Assembly (NCBI RefSeq): GCF_030463565.1 | Contig: NC_134656.1 | Location: forward strand, 563,001-627,000 | DNA length: 64,000 nt | Direction: 5' to 3' | Source of the DNA: Pelecanus crispus | Taxonomy: Eukaryota > Chordata > Aves > Pelecaniformes > Pelecanidae | Shown: positions 60,701-64,000 of the stretch, one piece after another | Position numbering within the stretch: position 1 is the first letter of the stretch | Layout of the letters: every line of letters starts with the position of its first letter | Position numbers and translations under genes: made by a program | Notes under the pieces: generated by a model | What the model saw: only the letters and a program-made list of their open reading frames with translations | What the model was told of the DNA's origin: nothing | The model's database searches: none

Positions 60701-63700
60701 TCTGTAAATAAAAGTGGTTTGTTTGAGGATTTTTTTTTCCCCTCAAGCTAATGCCGGTTAAGTCTCTGCAGGAGCTACACGCTGGCACAATTACTCCTTT
60801 CTCAAGCTCTCCTGTTTCAATAACCGTCCCCCTCTTTGGTAGCCTAAGGGTCCTTTGAGCGACAGTGCCGGCTCGGGCTGATTTGGGGCCAGAATTCCTT
60901 TTAGCCCAAGGGAGGAGGCAGCGTGCTGTGCCTTTAGCTGTGATGGAGGGTGCCAAAACGAGTGTGCTGCTAGGCAGGCGTGCCAGCCTGGGGAGCTAAA
61001 CGGGAGCAGAATTTGTGCTTTATGTAAGGTGCTTTTTTCAGGTCACTGAGGAGAAGCAGGATCAGCGTTAGCAGGAGTAGCGCAGCAGAGCCGGAGGAGA
61101 CCTCGCTAGCTGGGCTGTGATGGGCAAGGAGCTGTCTGCGCTCCCTGCAGACGCGCTTGCTGCTCTCGCCACCTCTGCCTCCGCTCACCGGTGATGGGGA
61201 GGAACCAGGGTTCCGCTTATCACCGGCTACATGCGGGAGTGCTAGTAGTAAATTTAATGGCATGTTACAGAGAGAATAAGCTCCTGTTCCTGATCTCAGC
61301 GTGCAATTTTCATTTTGTATCTGCAGAACATGTCTGTTCCATCCTGGCCTCCCTTCTGCGAAACCTGAGAGGGCAGCAGAGGACACGGTTACTGAATAAA
61401 TTCACAGAGAATGACAGTGAGAAGGTGAGTGCTGAATGTGTCTGCAGTCCCTGGGCTACCAGGCTGGGAGGATACTTGATAACGGCAGGGTGCCTGTGTG
61501 CACTCGCTAAGTGACTGAATAGCCGCTATTGTACCTGCCTATAGAGACTTGGACTCTCGCAGGCCATCGTTCTCTCAGTCGTGTTGTTACCTGCAAACTG
61601 GAGAACTGGAAATGCCTTTAGTGCTTGGCCTCCCACATCTCGTGTGCTCTCCTTCTCTGGTGCTCTTGCACATGGCAGTAGTGATTCTCAGCCCTGGGTT
61701 GTGTGTCTCTGCTGAAGCTTGATGATACAACACGTGTTGTGTGGTATTACATTATGCTGGCTCTGTGAGACCAGGGCGGTGTGGAAAGGTGCCAGTCTTT
61801 TCTAGTGAAGCTCTTCTGCAGAGAGCTTAGGAATTGCTATAGTACATATTTAACGTTCCCCATTCCTCTCCTAGAATGTGTCACTTTAGTGGTGTTTACT
61901 CTAGGAAATTCTTTCCAAAATATTTACATGGTGGTGGATAGATCAAACAGCTGCGAAACAGATACAGCAGCTTTTGCAAACCAGTAATTCCCAAGGGATT
62001 TGTAAATTCCACCTCTGGGGAAATACTGGTTCCTTGGCATTCCTCATTAGTGTGTTTTAAAGGTGTTTTTCATAACCTGTTCTACCAATTGCAGAAAATT
62101 TCCCATTACTAGATAGGCTTTCAGTTGCCTAACACAGTTCAGAGGAGAGCAGGAGAGCCGTAGCATGTCTGATGCATTTAACATAAGCTTGGCTGCATAC
62201 AGCATAGCCAGAAAGGTCTGCTGAAAAAAACCACGAGAACTGGAGAACCAGAGCACAGGAGAGAGAGCAAGCTCGGGACACGTGTCTGTCTGCTGCCTTT
62301 TAGCTGGAGCTGACGAGACGGTATCGTGATACGGGATTACATTCAAATACCCGCAGACTCGGTGTGCTCATCTGACCAACACTTGCACCGTCCTTCTGTA
62401 ATGTATTCCTTCCTGTGAGTGATGGAATTGCCTGTTACTTTGTGAAGACTGCAGCTGGGAGGAAAACAACATAGCATGAAGGATTAAAGATGATTGCATT
62501 GTTCTTTTTTTCTTGCTTAGGTCTCTCTCTTCTGCCCTTGCAGGTTGATAGGCTGATGGAACTGTATTTTAAGTACCTGGATGCAATGCAGGCAGCTGAT
62601 AAGAAGATCGATGGAGAGAAACATGTATGTATTGTTTAAGTTTTGCCAGCTCATGTCTACAATACCTCTGCACAGGCATGTTGTCTGCACAGAACTTCTG
62701 GCTCAGCCAGGTCACTCCTCTGAGCCGTGCCTTCATATCTGTGCTGATACTTCTTAATTCTTGTCCTGCTCTCCAGTTTCCAGTTAACCTTGGATAAAAT
62801 GGGCTGAGAACTTCTCTACAGCAAGTGCTTCTGGCCTTTTCTTAGAGTGAATTTTACTAGGAGGGACAAAGTCTGTGCTTCAATTTGCCTTCACTTTTAC
62901 TTGGCCAAAATCTTGCTTGGTTTGGCAGGTGGAGAGTAAGTGAAATGCAGAGAGGCAATTACATGATAATGTGCAAGGCCTCCTACCCTGGTCTTTAGAG
63001 TTCTGATCAGCTGCGAGAAAATGTCTATTTTGATTAGTTAGATGAGGCTGCAGCCAAAGGCTGGTGTGCTCTCTGCACACCAGCGGTGAATCGTTTTGAA
63101 TGACATGAGCCTTGGTACCACGCAGTACTTTCTTGGAACTGAAGCTGGAACAGACTTTTTGAAAGAGAACGAGCTGTTGGAGTCAGGAAGCAGCTTGCAG
63201 AGCTGTTAGCGAGCTTGGCCGGCTTCCCACAAGATTATCTGTATCAGCACTGAAGAGGGTGTGAGATTGATTAGCACTGACGGAGAGTAATCACTGCAGC
63301 CGCTGTCCCCGCACGCGGGCGAGCTCAGTGTGCCGCGGGCTGCAGCCCCCTGCCAGGCTCTGACAAACAGCTGTCTGCCCACAGCCAAGGCCACTTCTCT
63401 GGGCACTGCAAACATTCCGAGGGCACTGGAGCTCAGCAGCGCTGCTGCTGCTCAAAGAGGCACGGGGGTGAGTGATGAATGGAGTTGCTTTTGCTGCCAG
63501 CATTCAGGCTCCATATGGACAGCTGCAGCTTCACAAATGAACGGTGGCCTGAAGAAAAACGGCCTTTACCCTTTCCTGCCATCCCTCTGCACTCCATTCA
63601 TCCTCCTTGGAACAGAGCAAGAAATTATTTATTCCTTACATTTCAGTGTTGGTGTGTGGGTTTTAGAACTCAAAATACAGAATGGATTTTTCTGGCTGAA

Positions 63701-64000
63701 GTCTTGTGGTGTACGGGCAGCTGCTCTACAGAGCCCTCAAATGCAACATGCAGAGCTAGTGTATGTGCCCTTTAGCCAGAAAGATCCCGAAGCAGTGTGC
63801 AAATATTAACACCTGTAGCAAGCAGCCAGCACCAAGCAGGAGTGAAGGGAATTTGAGTGTGAAGAAGTTTGTGTAGAAGCTCTTTGATTAATAATATTAA
63901 CCCATTCATGTTTACTGATGTATAAGAGAAGAGAAACCAAAGAACCTCAGGTTTTCCTCCTGTATCCAGAAGGCCACTGTGCTTTTGCCCCGCTGCAGTG
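20250..64000 (+). CDS. CTNNBL1: CTNNBL1, beta-catenin-like protein 1 (13 coding exons, 3' end missing)
   Basis: Thirteen exons (20250-20279, 28366-28554, 31026-31132, 32514-32653, 36776-36873, 39168-39261, 40162-40253, 43571-43643, 43927-43985, 44733-44881, 50664-50845, 61327-61424, 62544-62624) join to 1392 nt, 464 codons, without a stop. The product closely matches human CTNNBL1 as I recall it (563 residues), so about 100 codons lie to the right. CTNNBL1 is a nuclear ARM-fold protein of the Prp19/CDC5L spliceosome complex that binds nuclear-localisation signals of CDC5L, PRP31 and AID. Visible parts: N-terminal MDVGELLSYQ; basic NLS KRPR...ARRK (about 16-32) in an acidic, disordered region to about residue 78; then the helical repeat domain. 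All junctions are GT-AG except intron 4, which fits a U12-type AT-AC intron. Most divergence from human lies in exon 2. Confidence 0.97.
20280..28365 (+). other. CTNNBL1: CTNNBL1 intron 1
   Basis: 8.1 kb GT-AG intron, phase 0. The first 500 bases continue the CpG island. A direct duplication of about 24 bp (TAGTTTTTTAACCAGGCTCT) lies at about 21834-21880. GC-rich, CpG-containing patches lie near 23690-23990 and 24590-24830. A C-rich tract lies at 26383-26410. The rest is AT-rich and I recognise no gene in it. Confidence 0.7.
28366..28554 (+). CDS. CTNNBL1: CTNNBL1 exon 2 (residues 11-73): NLS and acidic region
   Basis: Acceptor GACTTTAG, donor GAA|GTAAAT; 63 codons in phase 0. Encodes GTKRPRD followed by five Glu, then ARRKQ, a bipartite-like NLS, and DDDKKKLLQII before a run of Glu. 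The middle (ASAREHSRHREEES) differs from human, consistent with a flexible tail. Confidence 0.95.
28555..31025 (+). other. CTNNBL1: CTNNBL1 intron 2
   Basis: 2.5 kb GT-AG intron. Holds a G-run/TG repeat (28780-28820), a short CAG repeat near 29008-29022, a 17-bp direct duplication AAAATAGAGGGAAGC at about 29777-29806, and T-rich tract 30411-30427. No gene seen. Confidence 0.7.
28780..28820 (+). repeat. G-run followed by TG microsatellite
   Basis: Ten Gs, then three GGG/GGGGG runs separated by single Ts, then (TG)n. It fits a four-tract G-quadruplex pattern on the transcript-sense strand, 225 bases after the exon 2 donor. Confidence 0.8.
31026..31132 (+). CDS. CTNNBL1: CTNNBL1 exon 3 (residues 74-109)
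   Basis: Acceptor TGGTTAG, donor AA|GTAAGA, phase 2. Encodes EEPLDESSVKKMILTFEKRS and the start of the folded domain (YKNQELRIKFPDNPE). Confidence 0.95.
31133..32513 (+). other. CTNNBL1: CTNNBL1 intron 3
   Basis: 1.4 kb GT-AG intron with a T-rich tract near 32169-32183 and a conventional acceptor (CTTGCCTCAG). No further feature recognised. Confidence 0.7.
32514..32653 (+). CDS. CTNNBL1: CTNNBL1 exon 4 (residues 109-156)
   Basis: Encodes FMESELDLNDIIQEMHVIAT and the helix LYHLLVELNAVQSLLGLLGH. The exon ends after the first base of an Asp codon (ACA G|ATATCCTT). No GT donor here preserves the frame to exon 5, while the AT-AC junction restores the expected DVSIAVVD sequence. Confidence 0.93.
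33555..33765 (-). mobile_element. MIR-like SINE (antisense)
   Basis: Reads like an inverted MIR-family SINE: AGTGGAAAGGCCACTGGACT, then TAACCTTAGGAAAGTAATTTA, CTCTTTATGTGTAAAG and GATAATACTTACCACC, in the order of the MIR core. Degenerate, so old. Confidence 0.6.
35035..35530 (-). mobile_element. CR1 LINE 3' fragment (antisense)
   Basis: The minus strand carries recognisable CR1 3'-region landmarks in order: GAACCTCGTGAAGCTCAACA, AAGTTGAAGGCAAG, a GGTCAAGAG segment and AGAAGAGAAGGCT near the low-coordinate end. CR1 is the dominant avian non-LTR retrotransposon. The copy is 5'-truncated and mutated. Confidence 0.8.
36776..36873 (+). CDS. CTNNBL1: CTNNBL1 exon 5 (residues 156-188)
   Basis: Begins ATGTTTCC directly after the AC of the U12-type intron. 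Encodes VSIAVVDLLQELTDIDTLHE and EGAEVLIDAL. Donor CTA|GTAAGT, phase 0. An open frame through the donor confirms the sequence. Confidence 0.93.
36874..39167 (+). other. CTNNBL1: CTNNBL1 intron 5
   Basis: 2.3 kb GT-AG intron ending with a long T-rich tract before GATGTAG. No gene or clear mobile element recognised. Confidence 0.65.
39168..39261 (+). CDS. CTNNBL1: CTNNBL1 exon 6 (residues 189-220)
   Basis: Encodes VEGQVVALLVQNLERLDESV and KEEADGVHNTL; human has VDG at the start. Donor G|GTAAGT, phase 1. Confidence 0.95.
39262..40161 (+). other. CTNNBL1: CTNNBL1 intron 6
   Basis: 900-nt GT-AG intron; acceptor TTCTTCTCAG. Nothing else recognised. Confidence 0.7.
40162..40253 (+). CDS. CTNNBL1: CTNNBL1 exon 7 (residues 220-250)
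   Basis: Encodes IVENMAEFRPEMCTEAAQQG and LMQWLLKRLK, nearly identical to human. Donor AAG|GTGAGC, phase 0. Confidence 0.95.
40254..43570 (+). other. CTNNBL1: CTNNBL1 intron 7
   Basis: 3.3 kb GT-AG intron. Holds two long T tracts (42686-42716, 31 Ts; 42960-42980, 21 Ts), which on the minus strand resemble poly(A) tails, and an AC-rich microsatellite near 43345-43360. A 149-codon plus-strand open frame at 42192-42638 is discussed as a finding, not annotated as a gene. Confidence 0.65.
42686..42716. repeat. T31 homopolymer
   Basis: Uninterrupted run of 31 T. It could be the tail of an antisense retroinsertion or a slippage-expanded tract. Confidence 0.9.
43571..43643 (+). CDS. CTNNBL1: CTNNBL1 exon 8 (residues 251-275)
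   Basis: Encodes AKMPFDANKLYCSEVLAILL and QNND; human QDND. Donor G|GTGAGA, phase 1. Confidence 0.95.
43927..43985 (+). CDS. CTNNBL1: CTNNBL1 exon 9 (residues 275-294)
   Basis: After a strong pyrimidine tract and GTCTAG; encodes NRELLGELDGIDVLLQQLS. Donor TCT|GTGAGT, phase 0. The preceding intron is only 283 nt. Confidence 0.95.
43986..44732 (+). other. CTNNBL1: CTNNBL1 intron 9
   Basis: 747-nt GT-AG intron containing a MIR-like SINE at about 44185-44330; acceptor TGTCATGCAG. Confidence 0.7.
44185..44330 (+). mobile_element. MIR-like SINE (sense)
   Basis: Matches the MIR core order: CCTGTTTTAAAGACATGA, TTGAGGTACACAGAAGTTAA, GGCAAGTTGGAGATGGGCAG, GGTTGGAATTTGGCC, then CCACTCC and GCTGGGCTGC. 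Diverged, so ancient. Confidence 0.6.
44733..44881 (+). CDS. CTNNBL1: CTNNBL1 exon 10 (residues 295-344)
   Basis: Encodes VFKRHNPSTAEEQEMMENLF and DSLCSCLMLSSNRDRFLKGE plus GLQLMNLML. Donor AG|GTACCC departs from the usual GTRAG, phase 2. Confidence 0.95.
44882..50663 (+). other. CTNNBL1: CTNNBL1 intron 10
   Basis: 5.8 kb GT-AG intron with T tract at 46154-46170, a CpG-containing GC-rich patch at 49500-49700, and an A-rich low-complexity stretch at 50345-50455 (AATAAAA/GAAATAAAA motifs). Acceptor TTTCTTTTCACAG. No gene recognised. Confidence 0.65.
50345..50455. repeat. A-rich low-complexity tract
   Basis: About 110 bp of irregular AAATAAAA/AGAAAAT units. It could be a decayed poly(A)-derived tract. 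Confidence 0.75.
50664..50845 (+). CDS. CTNNBL1: CTNNBL1 exon 11 (residues 344-405)
   Basis: Encodes EKKISRSSALKVLDHAMIGP, EGTDNCHKFVDILGLRTIFP and LFMKSPKKIKKVGTTEKEHE. Donor G|GTAGGC, phase 1; the donor region is tandemly duplicated just downstream. Confidence 0.95.
50845..51014 (+). repeat. 84-bp tandem duplication spanning the exon 11 donor
   Basis: Copy 1 (50845-50928) begins with the last exon base and donor GGTAGGCATGCTTCC. Copy 2 (50929-51014) repeats it nearly exactly, with one 3-bp insertion and a C/G change (GTACGTGC to GTACCTGC). A second GGTAGGC donor is therefore present 84 nt downstream. Confidence 0.9.
52430..52650 (-). mobile_element. Possible MIR-like SINE remnant
   Basis: GGGAAAGTGAGTTAATCTC, CTCATCTGCTTT and CTACTGTGAGGATTAGGTAG occur in the order of an inverted MIR, but similarity is weak. 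Confidence 0.35.
55734..55779. repeat. 46-bp dispersed element, copy A
   Basis: Starts TACATGATAAAGTGCGAGG, ends CTTCAGAGTTCTG. It matches copy B at 62960-63005 at 43 of 46 positions, same strand; flanks are unrelated. Family unknown. Confidence 0.8.
57126..57152. repeat. A12G15 homopolymer junction
   Basis: Twelve A followed by fifteen G; prone to slippage and assembly error. Confidence 0.9.
61327..61424 (+). CDS. CTNNBL1: CTNNBL1 exon 12 (residues 405-437)
   Basis: Acceptor GTATCTGCAG. Encodes HVCSILASLLRNLRGQQRTR and LLNKFTENDSEK. Donor AAG|GTGAGT, phase 0. Confidence 0.95.
61425..62543 (+). other. CTNNBL1: CTNNBL1 intron 12
   Basis: 1.1 kb GT-AG intron with a good pyrimidine tract before GCAG. 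Nothing else recognised. Confidence 0.7.
62544..62624 (+). CDS. CTNNBL1: CTNNBL1 exon 13 (residues 438-464), last in window
   Basis: Encodes VDRLMELYFKYLDAMQAADK plus KIDGEKH; human has HFKYLGAMQVADKKIEGEKH, so this exon shows several substitutions. Donor CAT|GTATGT, phase 0. Confidence 0.94.
62625..64000 (+). other. CTNNBL1: CTNNBL1 intron 13 (incomplete)
   Basis: Runs to the right edge. The expected next coding sequence (human begins DMVRRGEIIDN) is not present. Contains copy B of the 46-bp element and a GC-rich patch at about 63280-63470. Confidence 0.7.
62960..63005. repeat. 46-bp dispersed element, copy B
   Basis: Starts TACATGATAATGTGCAAGG, ends CTTTAGAGTTCTG; three substitutions relative to copy A and no indel. 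Confidence 0.8.

Larger units (their letters stand above)
50846..61326 (+). other. CTNNBL1: CTNNBL1 intron 11
   Basis: 10.5 kb GT-AG intron, the longest in the window. Contains the 84-bp duplication, GC-rich patches (51780-52240, 53400-53780, 56560-56850, 57340-57500, 60220-60480), a possible MIR-like remnant (52430-52650), a 46-bp repeated element (55734-55779), an A12G15 tract (57126-57152), an inverted-repeat motif (57233-57254) and T tract 58291-58311. No gene recognised. Confidence 0.65.

Overview
The window looks like bird nuclear DNA, probably from a small, GC-rich chromosome. Three things point there: a split gene whose exons translate to a close relative of human CTNNBL1, an antisense CR1 LINE fragment inside that gene, and a very GC-rich, minisatellite-laden left third. 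There are no bacterial-style operons, CRISPR arrays or rRNA genes. I recognise one gene with certainty (CTNNBL1), can build a second completely (a secreted WAP-WAP-WAP-Kunitz protein), and see the first exon of a third running off the left edge.

Layout. 1-250 (minus strand): TATA box and signal-peptide exon of a small secreted protein whose remainder lies left of the window. 2291-2956: an 18-bp minisatellite. 3208-5581 (plus): TATA-like box, coding exons and poly(A) signal of a 257-residue secreted protein with three WAP four-disulfide-core domains and a C-terminal Kunitz domain (P1 arginine). 5600-19650: no gene found. This stretch has four more tandem-repeat arrays and about a dozen short AT-rich islands rich in homeodomain and POU-type cores that look like regulatory or conserved noncoding DNA. 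19660-20790: CpG-island promoter of CTNNBL1. 20250-64000: CTNNBL1 coding exons 1-13 (464 codons), running off the right edge with roughly the last 100 codons missing. Intron sequence holds an antisense CR1, MIR-like SINEs, homopolymer and G-rich tracts, and GC-rich patches.

How the genes relate. The two left genes are of the secreted protease-inhibitor type (signal exon ending in phase 1; domain-per-exon WAP modules) and probably belong to one WFDC-like cluster. CTNNBL1 is unrelated: a nuclear ARM-fold protein of the Prp19/CDC5L spliceosomal complex. Its intron 4 is, by sequence, a minor-spliceosome AT-AC intron: ATATCCTT at the 5' end, TCCTTAAC branch site 10 nt before a terminal AC. It is the only junction in the gene that cannot be joined with GT-AG rules.

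Most worth checking: the AT-AC intron; the open, phase-inconsistent WAP3/Kunitz junction; an 84-bp tandem duplication that copies the exon 11 splice donor; a 46-bp element repeated with three mismatches 7.2 kb apart; the AT-rich islands with POU octamers; and the higher-order minisatellites. All calls come from reading the sequence; no database search was run.
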